Under the pieces are notes generated by a model. It made no database searches. It was given only the letters and a program-made list of their open reading frames with translations, and was not told the DNA's origin. Shown here piece after piece: positions 1 to 6,824 of a stretch of 9,432 nucleotides of DNA. This stretch comes from Actinomycetes bacterium (GTDB taxonomy: Bacteria > Actinomycetota > Acidimicrobiia > Acidimicrobiales > UBA8190). The stretch spans positions 1 to 9,432 of the forward strand of contig JAJZYI010000122.1 in the NCBI GenBank assembly GCA_021798135.1. The letters are read 5' to 3'. Numbering within the stretch: the first letter of the stretch is position 1; each line of letters opens with the position of its first letter. Position numbers and translations under genes: made by a program.

Positions 1-921
1 GGCCGGCGCAGCAGCCACGGGACCGGCCCGGGGCGCCGTGACGGGGGCGGTGCCGCGCCACGGCCGGACCTCGCCGGTGCCGGTGCCGCGGCGCCTGCGC
101 CTGCGCGCCGCAGCGTGCCCCTGGCCGTCGGGACCGGCCTCGTCGTGGCCCTGGTGGCGCTGGCCTGCATGGCGGCCGGGCCGCGCTACGTCATGGTGCT
201 CGCCACGGTGGTCGTGGTGGTGGCGGCGGCCGAGCTGTTCGGCGCCCTGCGCCGCGCCGGCCACCGGCCGGCCACCCTCGTCGGGCTGGCCGGCACCGTC
301 GCCGTGATGGTCGCCGCCTACACCAAGGGCGTCGGCGCGCTGCCGCTCGTGACGGTCCTGGTGGTCGTCACCACCCTGCTGTGGTACCTGTTCGGGATCG
401 GGCGCGGCTCGCCGCTGCACGGCACCGGGGTGACGGTCCTGGGGTTCGCCTGGGTGGGCCTGTTCGGGTCGTATGCCTCGCTCCTGGTCGCGCCCGGGCT
501 CTTCCCCGACCGTCACGGCGTGGCCTTCGTCTTCGGGGCGATCGCCGCTGTCGTGGCGAACGACGTCGGGGCCCTGGCGGTCGGCAGCTGGCTCGGGCGG
601 CACCCCCTGGCCCGCTCGGTCAGCCCCAACAAGACGTGGGAGGGCGCTCTCGGCGGTGCCGCCCTGACCATCGTCGTCTCGATCCTGCTGACCGGCCACG
701 TCCACCCGTGGACGCCGGGCAAGGCGGCCGTCCTGGGCGTCATCGTGGCCGTGGTGGCGCCCGTCGGCGACCTGTGCGAGTCGCTGGTCAAGCGCGAGCT
801 GGGGATCAAGGACATGGGCTCGGTGCTGCCCGGCCACGGCGGGCTCCTCGACCGCTTCGACGCCCTGCTGTTCGTGCTCCCGGCGACCTTCTACCTGGTC
901 CGGGCCCTGCACCTGGGGTGA
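1..921 (+). CDS. cdsA: Phosphatidate cytidylyltransferase (CDP-diacylglycerol synthase), 5'-truncated
   Basis: Integral membrane enzyme that makes CDP-diacylglycerol and pyrophosphate from CTP and phosphatidic acid, the branch point for membrane phospholipids. The C-terminal family signature is intact at 781-861: S-LVKR, then KD, then HGG and DRFD, matching the S-x-x-K-R...K-D...H-G-G-x-x-D-R-x-D pattern. An SPNKTWEG motif lies near 625-648. About eight hydrophobic helices span the protein. The frame is open to the first base of the window with no in-frame start codon except a GTG at 115. Starting there would cut directly before VPLAVGTGL, which resembles the RNLPAAIGVG stretch that is internal in actinobacterial homologues, so I infer that the true start lies upstream of the window. 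Residues before 115 are Gly/Ala/Pro/Arg-rich, a common cytosolic extension in this family. The gene stops with TGA at 919-921. The function is secure; the start is not visible. Confidence 0.93.
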   Translation, partial: GRRSSHGTGPGRRDGGGAAPRPDLAGAGAAAPAPARRSVPLAVGTGLVVALVALACMAAGPRYVMVLATVVVVVAAAELFGALRRAGHRPATLVGLAGTVAVMVAAYTKGVGALPLVTVLVVVTTLLWYLFGIGRGSPLHGTGVTVLGFAWVGLFGSYASLLVAPGLFPDRHGVAFVFGAIAAVVANDVGALAVGSWLGRHPLARSVSPNKTWEGALGGAALTIVVSILLTGHVHPWTPGKAAVLGVIVAVVAPVGDLCESLVKRELGIKDMGSVLPGHGGLLDRFDALLFVLPATFYLVRALHLG

Positions 922-967
922 CGGACCGGCCGGCCGCCGGGTAGCGCCGGGCTCGGGGCTGCCCCGT

Positions 968-1014
968 GGCGCCCGCGTGCGGGCGCCGGCTGCCTTCAGC
1001 CCGCCGAAGCGGGC
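968..1014 (+). terminator. Two consecutive perfect stem-loops between cdsA and dxr
   Basis: The 125-base gap between cdsA and dxr contains no gene. It holds two perfect inverted repeats. The first is GGCGCCCG at 968-975 against CGGGCGCC at 980-987, with a 4-base loop CGTG. The second is GCCCGC at 999-1004 against GCGGGC at 1009-1014, with loop CGAA. Neither is followed by a T-run, so if they stop transcription they are not canonical intrinsic terminators. They could end cdsA transcripts, protect the 3' end, or sit in the dxr leader, since the second ends only 22 bases before the dxr ribosome binding site. In DNA this GC-rich some stems arise by chance, but two adjacent ones with tetraloops are worth marking. 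Confidence 0.4.
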
Positions 1015-1046
1015 GACGATGGTGAACGAGGCGACGGAGAGGACGG

Positions 1047-2270
1047 ATGGACCCAGGGACACACGCACCAGCACCTCGCGGGGCGCGACCCGGCGGCGAG
1101 GGCCCCGGCCAGCCCTGCACGGTCTCGCTGCTGGGCTCCACCGGGTCGATCGGCACCCAGGCCGTCGACGTGGTGCTCGCCCAGCCGGACCGCTTCCGGG
1201 TGGTCGGGCTGGGCGCCCAGCGGTCGGTGGACCGGCTGGCCGAGCAGGCGGCCGTGCTGCGGCCCGAGGCGGTGGCGATCGGCGACGCCCGGCTGGCCCG
1301 CGAGCTGACCGGGCGGGTGCCGCCGGGCACCGAGGTGCTGGCCGGCACCGACGGCCTGCGGGAGCTGGCGGCGCGCGCCGAGGTCGTGCTGAACGCCGTC
1401 GTCGGCTTCGCCGGGCTGCCGGTCACCCTCGCCGCGCTCCAGGCCGGCCGCCGCCTCGCGCTCGCCAACAAGCAGTCGTTCATCGCCGGGGCCCCCGTGG
1501 TCCAGGCGGTCCGGCGCACCAGCGGAGGCTCGATCGTCCCGGTCGACTCGGAGCACTGTGCGCTGCACCAGTGCCTGCGGACCGGTTCGCCGGCCGAGGT
1601 CGCCCGCCTGGTCCTCACCGCGTCAGGCGGGCCGTTCCGCGGGCGCTCGCTGGACGAGCTCGCCGCCGTCTCCGTCGACGAGGCGCTGGCCCACCCCACG
1701 TGGCAGATGGGCCCCCAGAACACCGTCGACTCGTCAACCCTGATGAACAAGGGGCTCGAGGTGATCGAGGCGCACGAGCTGTTCGGCGTCGACTACGACC
1801 GGATCGAGGTCGTGGTGCATCCCCAGTCGGTCGTCCACTCGATGGTCGAGTTCTGCGACGGATCGACCGTCGCCCAGCTGTCGCTGCCCGACATGCGCCT
1901 CCCGATCGGCTACGCGCTGGGCCACCCCGACCGGCTCCCCCATCCGTTCGGCGCCATCGACTGGGCCGCGCTCGGTCGCCTCGACTTCGAGCCGCCGGAC
2001 CGGCGTGCCTTCCGCTGCCTGGCCCTGGCCGAGGAGGCGGGGCGAGCCGGCGGCCACGCGCCGGCCTGGCTCAACGCCGCCAACGAGGTGGCGGTCGAGG
2101 CGTTCCTCGACAAGCGGCTGCCGTGGCGGGGCATAGCGGACGTCGTCGAGGCCACCCTGCAACACTGCGAGCCGGGCGCGCCCGCTACGGTCGACGAGGT
2201 GGTGGCATCGGACCGGCACGCCCGCGCGGTGGCAACCGCCGTCGTCGAGGAGCGGGAGCGCGGGGTGTGA
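1047..2270 (+). CDS. dxr: 1-deoxy-D-xylulose 5-phosphate reductoisomerase
   Basis: Cytosolic NADPH-dependent enzyme converting DXP to 2-C-methyl-D-erythritol 4-phosphate, the committed step of the MEP isoprenoid pathway. The product has 407 residues, the usual family length plus an N-terminal stretch of about 22 residues rich in Gly/Pro/Ala/Arg. Visible motifs: the NADPH-binding GSTGSIG at residues 30-36; metal ligands in VDSEH (D167, E169); SGGPFR from S193; substrate-loop HPTW at H216; and MNKGLE at 233-238, with E238 as third metal ligand. The MGPQNT stretch follows the actinobacterial MGPMNT pattern rather than the E. coli one. One deviation: the usual NKES reads NKQS (Q143). The ATG at 1047 has GGAGAGG 4 bases upstream. 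The stop overlaps the rseP start, implying coupled translation. ispG, a later enzyme of the same pathway, follows after rseP. The rlmN gene often found between cdsA and dxr in actinobacteria is absent. Confidence 0.96.
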   Translation: MDPGTHAPAPRGARPGGEGPGQPCTVSLLGSTGSIGTQAVDVVLAQPDRFRVVGLGAQRSVDRLAEQAAVLRPEAVAIGDARLARELTGRVPPGTEVLAGTDGLRELAARAEVVLNAVVGFAGLPVTLAALQAGRRLALANKQSFIAGAPVVQAVRRTSGGSIVPVDSEHCALHQCLRTGSPAEVARLVLTASGGPFRGRSLDELAAVSVDEALAHPTWQMGPQNTVDSSTLMNKGLEVIEAHELFGVDYDRIEVVVHPQSVVHSMVEFCDGSTVAQLSLPDMRLPIGYALGHPDRLPHPFGAIDWAALGRLDFEPPDRRAFRCLALAEEAGRAGGHAPAWLNAANEVAVEAFLDKRLPWRGIADVVEATLQHCEPGAPATVDEVVASDRHARAVATAVVEERERGV

Positions 2271-3775
2271 GCAGCCGGTTCCCTGGACGCAGGGCGAGCC
2301 GGCCCCCCGCTGCCGGGGCCGGTGCACCTGCCGCGTGGTCCGGCTCCCCGGCGCCCGCCGAGCGCCGGGCCACCGCCCCTGCCCCGGGGTGGGGCGGCGG
2401 GAACTCGGCCGGCACACCCGGGCCGGCGGCCACGGCGCTCCCGGCGCCGCCGTCGGCGGCCACCACGCCCTCGTCGGCGCCCGCCACGTCGGCACCGGCC
2501 ACCGCCCCCCTCACCGGGCCGGCGCCCTCGCCGCCCGGACCGGGCTCGCAGCGCGCCGCCCTGCTGCGGCTCGCCGCGGTGGTGGCGGCCATCGTCGCTG
2601 CCGCCGTCCTCGCCCACCAGCTGGCCCTGCTGATCGTGGTGGCGTCGATCGTCCTGATGGTGATGCTGCACGAGCTGGGGCACTTCGTGACGGCCAAGTG
2701 GAGCCGCATGAAGGTCACCGAGTTCTTCCTCGGGTTCGGGCCCCGGCTCTGGTCGGTCCGGCGGGGCGAGACCGAGTACGGGATCAAGGCCATCCCTGCC
2801 GGGGGCTACGTCAAGATCGTCGGCATGAGCAGCCTGGAGGAGGTGGACCCGGCCGACGAGCCGCGCACCTACCGCCAGCAGCCGTTCCACAACCGGCTGG
2901 TCGTGGCCGTGGCCGGCTCCTTCATGCACTTCCTGACGGCGTTCCTGCTGCTGTGGGGAGCGCTGATGTTCATCGGGCTGCCGCGATCGAGCGCCTACAC
3001 CATCGAAGGCCTGGCGCCCCTCGCCCACGGCGCGGACCCGGCCCGGTCGGCGGGGCTGCAGGCGGGCGACGTGATCGTCGGGGTGGGCGGCCGGCCGCCG
3101 GCCTCGGAGTCGGCGCTCATCGACGCCATCAGCTCGCACGCGGGCCAGCCGGTGCGGCTGACGGTCGAGCGCGGCGGCGCCCGCCGGACCGTGGTCGTCA
3201 CCCCCGAAGCGGTGCAGGTGCCCAGGACCACCGGGTCCGGCACCACGACCGAGGGGCGGATCGGCGTCGAGATCGGTCCGGCGACCGCCGTCGTGAGCCC
3301 GGTCGCCGCGGTCGGCACGGCCGCCGTCGACTTCGGCCGCGTGGTGTCGGGGTCGGTCTCCGGCATCCAGCAGGTGTTCTCGCTCAACGGGCTGACGAGC
3401 TTCTTCTCCCAGCTCGGCAACCCCAAGGCGGCGGCCCAGGCGGCGCGCAACGGCACCCGCCCCGAGTCGATCTACGGGGCGGTCCGCACCGCCACCCAGG
3501 GCGCGCAGGCCGGCCCGATGGCCCTCATCGAGGTGCTGGTGGCCATCGACGTCTTCGTCGGCCTCGTGAACCTCGTCCCGATGCTGCCGCTCGACGGCGG
3601 CCACGTGGTGGTCGCCGTCTACGAGCGGATCCGGAGCCGGCGCAACCGGCGGTACGTGGCCGACGTGGCCAAGCTGATGCCGGTCGCCTACGCCTTCATC
3701 CTCTTCCTGCTGGTCTTCGTGGGCTCGGCTGTCTTCCTCGACATCACCCACCCCATCGCCAACCCGTTCCACTGA
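2267..3775 (+). CDS. rseP: M50 family site-2 protease (RseP/Rip1-like), membrane zinc metalloprotease with PDZ domain
   Basis: Intramembrane metalloprotease of the family that cleaves anti-sigma factors and other membrane proteins in regulated intramembrane proteolysis. The zinc site HELGH is at residues 135-139, and the second motif, NLVPMLPLDGG, spans N435 to the zinc-binding D443. A PDZ domain occupies about residues 250-312, between a middle membrane segment (about 211-238) and the last two (about 413-445 and 473-492). I chose GTG 2267 because it forms a GTGA overlap with the dxr stop and has GGGAG 8 bases upstream. The frame is open far upstream through dxr, but that is only GC-driven openness. 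Residues 1-97 are a Pro/Ala/Thr/Ser-rich low-complexity stretch, followed by a long hydrophobic region (about 100-134). A shorter product from GTG 2579 would lack that tail and is a real alternative. The usual family length is about 400-450, against 502 here. The substrate is unknown; no anti-sigma gene is in the window. Confidence 0.93.
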   Translation: MSSRFPGRRASRPPAAGAGAPAAWSGSPAPAERRATAPAPGWGGGNSAGTPGPAATALPAPPSAATTPSSAPATSAPATAPLTGPAPSPPGPGSQRAALLRLAAVVAAIVAAAVLAHQLALLIVVASIVLMVMLHELGHFVTAKWSRMKVTEFFLGFGPRLWSVRRGETEYGIKAIPAGGYVKIVGMSSLEEVDPADEPRTYRQQPFHNRLVVAVAGSFMHFLTAFLLLWGALMFIGLPRSSAYTIEGLAPLAHGADPARSAGLQAGDVIVGVGGRPPASESALIDAISSHAGQPVRLTVERGGARRTVVVTPEAVQVPRTTGSGTTTEGRIGVEIGPATAVVSPVAAVGTAAVDFGRVVSGSVSGIQQVFSLNGLTSFFSQLGNPKAAAQAARNGTRPESIYGAVRTATQGAQAGPMALIEVLVAIDVFVGLVNLVPMLPLDGGHVVVAVYERIRSRRNRRYVADVAKLMPVAYAFILFLLVFVGSAVFLDITHPIANPFH

Positions 3776-3897
3776 TGCCGCGCGACAGGTGGCATCAAGA
3801 TCTCGTTCCGCGCGCAGCTGCAGCCCCGGCCCCGCGCAGGGTCCGCCGCCCCGGTCGCCCGGGGGTCCCCAGGCGGGCCAAGATGGAGGGGGCGAAC

Positions 3898-3904
3898 AGG
3901 AGGT
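3898..3904 (+). promoter_or_regulatory. Ribosome binding site fixing the ispG start
   Basis: AGGAGGT lies 4 bases before the ATG at 3909. It is a near-perfect Shine-Dalgarno sequence and decides against a longer product starting near 3789. The rest of the 133-base rseP-ispG gap shows only a weak stem-loop (CGCC at 3856-3859 with GGCG at 3872-3875) and no convincing promoter. Confidence 0.8.
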
Positions 3905-3908
3905 ACGC

Positions 3909-5171
3909 ATGAGCCGGGCCACGGTGTCCATGGCAGCACGCCGACCCACCAGGCAGATCCGGATCGGGAGCGTCCCCATCGGGGGCGGGGCCCCGGTGTC
4001 TGTGCAGTCGATGACGACCACCAAGACCGCCGACGTCGAGGGCACGCTCGCCCAGGTCTACGCGCTGGCCGCGGCAGGAGCGGACATCGTCCGGTGCACC
4101 TGCAACGAGGAGGAGGCGGCCGAGGGCCTCGCCCACATCGTGCCGCGCTCGCCCGTGCCGATCGTCGCCGACATCCACTTCCACCACGAGATGGCCCTCG
4201 CCGCGCTCGAGGCCGGCGTGCAGGGGCTGCGCCTCAACCCCGGCAACCTCCGCAAGGAGGCCGAGATCAAGCAGGTGGCGGCCGAGGCCCGCGACCGGGG
4301 CGTCCCGGTGCGCATCGGGGTGAACGCCGGCTCGCTGCACCCCGAGCTGTACAAGCGCTTCGGCGGCGCCACGCCGGAGGCGCTGGTCGAGTCCGCCCGG
4401 ATGGAACTGGCCCTGTTCCAGGAGGTCGGCTTCGACGACGTCAAGATCTCGGTGAAGGCGTCGTCGGTGCCCCTCATGATCGCCGCCTACCGGCTCGCCT
4501 CCGAGACCTTCGACCACCCGCTGCATCTAGGGGTGACCGAGGCCGGACCGCCGCCGGCCGGCCTGGTCAAGGCCACCGCCGGCATCGCCACGCTGCTTGC
4601 CGAGGGGATCGGCGACACCATCCGCTACTCGCTCACCGCCGACCCGGTGGAGGAGGCCCGTGCCGGCCGCCAGCTGCTCGAGGCCCTCGGCCTGCGCGAG
4701 CGCAAGGGCCTCGACCTGATCGCCTGCCCCAGCTGCGGTCGGGCCGAGATCGACGTGATCGGCGTGGCCGCGGCAGCCCAGGCCGCCCTGGAGGAGCGGA
4801 GCCTGCCGCTGCAGGTGGCCGTCATGGGTTGCGTGGTCAACGGTCCGGGCGAGGCCCGTGAGGCCGACCTCGGCATCGCGGCCGGCAAGCGCAAGGGCCA
4901 CCTCTTCATCAAGGGCAGGATCGTCCGCGTGGTGCCCGAGGAGGACATGGTGGCGGCCCTGGTCGACGAGGCGGAGAAGCTCGTGGAGCAGGGCATGGAG
5001 GCCCGGCTCGCCGCGGCGGAGGCCGGAGCCGAGGCCGAGGCCGAGGCCGACCGGCGCGAGCTGCTCCGGGCGCGCGGTGCGGACGCCAACCAGGCGGGGC
5101 AGCGCATCGAGCGGATCCGGCGGGCCGTCGCCGAGGGCGACGCGCCGGCGGGCGGGCCCGAGGACGGCTGA
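3909..5171 (+). CDS. ispG: 4-hydroxy-3-methylbut-2-enyl diphosphate synthase (HMBPP synthase, GcpE)
   Basis: Cytosolic [4Fe-4S] enzyme that reductively opens MEcPP to HMBPP, the penultimate step of the MEP pathway. The cluster ligands are all present and spaced as in E. coli: C273 and C276 in CPSCGR, C308 in GCVVNGPGE, and E315. The N-terminal TIM-barrel motifs are clear: SVQSMTTTKT, ADIHFHHEMALAALEAG, LRLNPGN, RIGVNAGSL and KISVKAS. It is the two-domain bacterial form, without the inserted domain of plant enzymes. The ATG at 3909 is set by a strong ribosome binding site. The conserved protein ends near residue 360; the last 60 or so residues are a charged Ala/Glu/Arg-rich tail including an AEAEAEA run, predicted helical or disordered and without known function. 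Product length is 420 residues. It shares the strand and neighbourhood with dxr, so the two MEP enzymes are probably co-expressed, though a 133-base gap separates ispG from rseP. Confidence 0.96.
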   Translation: MSRATVSMAARRPTRQIRIGSVPIGGGAPVSVQSMTTTKTADVEGTLAQVYALAAAGADIVRCTCNEEEAAEGLAHIVPRSPVPIVADIHFHHEMALAALEAGVQGLRLNPGNLRKEAEIKQVAAEARDRGVPVRIGVNAGSLHPELYKRFGGATPEALVESARMELALFQEVGFDDVKISVKASSVPLMIAAYRLASETFDHPLHLGVTEAGPPPAGLVKATAGIATLLAEGIGDTIRYSLTADPVEEARAGRQLLEALGLRERKGLDLIACPSCGRAEIDVIGVAAAAQAALEERSLPLQVAVMGCVVNGPGEAREADLGIAAGKRKGHLFIKGRIVRVVPEEDMVAALVDEAEKLVEQGMEARLAAAEAGAEAEAEADRRELLRARGADANQAGQRIERIRRAVAEGDAPAGGPEDG

Positions 5172-5175
5172 CCGG

Positions 5176-5307
5176 CAGGCCCCAGGCCGGCAGGTCCCCA
5201 GGCCCGCAGGTCGGCGGCCCGCAGGCCAGCAGGTCCCCAGGCCGGCAGGTCGGCGGCCCGCAGGCCCGCAGGTCCCCAGGCCGGCAGGCAGGCGGCCCGC
5301 GAGCACC
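5176..5307. repeat. 39-bp tandem repeat (minisatellite) between convergent ispG and proS
   Basis: Three adjacent 39-base units start at 5191, 5230 and 5269, each opening with CAGGTCCCCAGGCC. By direct reading the first two differ at 2 of 39 positions. The third matches over its first 20 bases, then diverges. A partial unit lacking one T precedes them at 5176-5190. Inside each unit shorter CAGG-starting blocks recur, so the array looks built from an 8- to 16-base ancestor. It lies downstream of both flanking genes, so it is probably non-coding, although 39 is a multiple of three and several frames stay open. It fills nearly all of the 150-base gap. Confidence 0.85.
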
Positions 5308-5315
5308 TGCCGGCC
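5279..5315. terminator. Candidate bidirectional terminator between ispG and proS
   Basis: GGCCGGCAGG at 5279-5288 pairs perfectly with CCTGCCGGCC at 5306-5315 around a 17-base loop. The left arm belongs to the last tandem-repeat unit and the right arm is unique sequence just beyond the proS stop. The position between two converging genes fits a shared terminator, but there is no T-run on either strand, and earlier repeat units offer the same left-arm sequence. The assignment rests on position and symmetry only. Confidence 0.4.
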
Positions 5316-5321
5316 GGAGGG

Positions 5322-6734
5322 TCAGTAGGCCCGCGCCACCACCGCCACCAGACCGTCGAGGTCGTCGCCCGACGGGGGCAGGCCGCCGCCCGGCGTGCGC
5401 AGGCACCTGACGGAGACGGCGGCCTCGTGCAGCCGCTGCTCGCCGCCGTCGGCAAGTAGCGCGGCCGGCAGGTGGGCGAAGCCGTCCTGCGCCGCCTCGA
5501 CCGCCTCGGCCAGCGACGCTGCCTCGACCGTGGCCCGGTCACGGTGCGCCGCCGCCTCGCCCAGGAGCGTGGCGTGCACCTGGGCCAGGCGCTCGGTGAC
5601 GGCGGCCACGGCACCGCCCACCGGGACGGCCTCCTTCGCACCGGTGTCGCGCCGGGCCACCGTCACCTGCCCGGCGGCCAGGTCCCGGGGGCCGACCTCC
5701 ACCCGGACGGGCACGCCCTTCAGCTCCCAGTCGACCACCCGGCGGCCGAACGACGTGTCGGTCCGGTCGTCGAGCTCGGCGCGCACGCCGGCGGCCCGCA
5801 GGTCGCGGGCGAGGGCGGCGGCCGCCTCGCCCGCGCCGTCGCCCGCCCGGGCCACCAGCACGACTGCCTGGACCGGCGCGAGCGCCGGGGGCAGGCGCAG
5901 CCCGGCGTCGTCGCCGTGCGCCATGATGAGCGCCCCCATGAGCCGGGTCGACGCGCCCCACGACGTCTGCCAGGCGTGGACCAGGCTGCCGGTCTCGTCG
6001 GAGAAGGTGATGTCGAACGCCCGGGCGAAGTTCTGGCCGAGCTCGTGGCTGGTGGCCATCTGCAGGGCCTTGCCGTCGCCCATCATGCCCTCGCACGTCC
6101 ACGTGGTCGTCGCCCCGGCGAAGCGCTCGCGGGCCGTCTTGCGGCCCGTCACGACCGGCACCGCCATGACCTGGACCATGGTGTCCTCGTACACCTCGCG
6201 CAGGACGCGCAGGGCGAGCGCGCGGGCGTCGTCCTCTGTGGCGTGGGCGGTGTGGCCCTCCTGCCACAGGAACTCCGTGGTCCGCAGGAACAGGCGGGGC
6301 CGCAGCTCCCAGCGCACCACGTTGGCCCACTGGTTGACGATGAGCGGCAGGTCGCGGTGGCTCTGGACCCACCGGGCGATCGAGGCGTTGATGATCGTCT
6401 CACTGGTGGGCCGCACGACGACGGGCTCCTCCAGCTCCTTGCCGCCCCCGTGCGTCACCACGGCAAGCTCGGGGCTGAAGCCCTCGACGTGCTCGGCCTC
6501 GCGGCGCAGGTACGCCTCGGGGATGAACAGCGGGAAGTACGCGTTCTGCGCGCCCACTGCCTTGATCCGGCGGTCGAGCTCCGCCTGGAGCAGCTCCCAG
6601 ATGGCGTAGCCGTAGGGCCGGATGACCATGGTGCCGCGCACCGGCCCGTTCTCGGCGAGCTCGGCCTTGGCCACCACCTCCTGGTACCAGCGGGGGAAGT
6701 CGTCGGCTCGTGGGGTGAGGACGGGGGCGGCCAT
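5322..6734 (-). CDS. proS: Prolyl-tRNA synthetase, short archaeal/eukaryotic-type (type 3)
   Basis: Class II aminoacyl-tRNA synthetase charging tRNA-Pro with proline in the cytosol. The 470-residue length, the motif RPTSET at 108-113 and the motif 2 stretch from VRWELRP (from 140) through FLRTTEFLWQEGH (149-161) mark the archaeal/eukaryotic form. It has no inserted editing domain, unlike the roughly 570-residue bacterial form. Motif 3 is GASTRLMGALIM (260-271, R264). An anticodon-binding domain follows from about 288. The C-terminal domain, which in many relatives binds zinc through several cysteines, keeps only C444 in VRCL and has no CxxC pair, yet ends in the conserved ARAY with a terminal tyrosine. 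The ATG at 6734 directly precedes a good N-terminus but lacks a clear ribosome binding site; see the -10 candidate nearby. It runs opposite to its neighbours, converging on ispG and diverging from rimP. Confidence 0.95.
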   Translation of the reverse strand: MAAPVLTPRADDFPRWYQEVVAKAELAENGPVRGTMVIRPYGYAIWELLQAELDRRIKAVGAQNAYFPLFIPEAYLRREAEHVEGFSPELAVVTHGGGKELEEPVVVRPTSETIINASIARWVQSHRDLPLIVNQWANVVRWELRPRLFLRTTEFLWQEGHTAHATEDDARALALRVLREVYEDTMVQVMAVPVVTGRKTARERFAGATTTWTCEGMMGDGKALQMATSHELGQNFARAFDITFSDETGSLVHAWQTSWGASTRLMGALIMAHGDDAGLRLPPALAPVQAVVLVARAGDGAGEAAAALARDLRAAGVRAELDDRTDTSFGRRVVDWELKGVPVRVEVGPRDLAAGQVTVARRDTGAKEAVPVGGAVAAVTERLAQVHATLLGEAAAHRDRATVEAASLAEAVEAAQDGFAHLPAALLADGGEQRLHEAAVSVRCLRTPGGGLPPSGDDLDGLVAVVARAY

Positions 6735-6743
6735 ACCGCCGAG

Positions 6744-6749
6744 ATGCTA
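6744..6749 (-). promoter_or_regulatory. Candidate -10 element for proS, implying a leaderless transcript
   Basis: On the minus strand TAGCAT fits the loose actinobacterial TANNNT -10 pattern. Its last base lies 9 bases before the ATG, so transcription would begin about 0-3 bases upstream of the start codon. That agrees with the missing Shine-Dalgarno sequence. No convincing -35 box is visible. The call is an inference from spacing. Confidence 0.3.
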
Positions 6750-6801
6750 GGCGCACGCAGGGACGTCCGTGTCCGTTGACCGTCCCCGCCGGCGGGCCGG
6801 T

Positions 6802-6810
6802 TGGTATACT
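6802..6810 (+). promoter_or_regulatory. Candidate extended -10 promoter of the rimP-nusA-ylxR-infB operon
   Basis: TGGTATACT combines an extended TGn element with a TATACT hexamer, one of the few AT-rich spots in this region. Transcription would start near 6817, giving a leader of about 186 bases before rimP. No -35 box stands at the normal 16-18 base distance. Instead a perfect 12-base palindrome, CCCGCCGGCGGG (6785-6796), occupies most of that position. TTGACC at 6776-6781 is 23 bases away, too far for a standard spacer. Confidence 0.5.
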
Positions 6811-6824
6811 TCCTCCGCCGTTCA

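Noticed and set aside
977..3775. A 932-codon frame running through dxr into rseP
   Set aside because: The upstream part lies antiphase over the well-supported dxr gene and has no family pattern. It is open only because stop codons are rare at this GC content; rseP starts at 2267.
1910..4045. 711-codon minus-strand frame across dxr, rseP and the start of ispG
   Set aside because: It overlaps three confident genes on the other strand and its composition (Arg/Gly/Asp/His-rich) is that of a shadow frame.
5176..5307. A protein with 13-residue repeats, or a CRISPR array, in the tandem repeat
   Set aside because: The units abut without unique spacers, so it is not CRISPR. No ribosome binding site or start precedes a repeat-encoding frame, and it lies downstream of both genes.
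5472..6779. Long plus-strand frame opposite proS (435 codons)
   Set aside because: It is the antisense shadow of proS, which has clear class II synthetase motifs; composition is Arg/Gly/His-rich with no recognisable domain.
6776..6781. TTGACC as the -35 box of the rimP promoter
   Set aside because: It is 23 bases from the TATACT hexamer, well outside the normal spacer, and no hexamer resembling -10 stands 16-18 bases from it.
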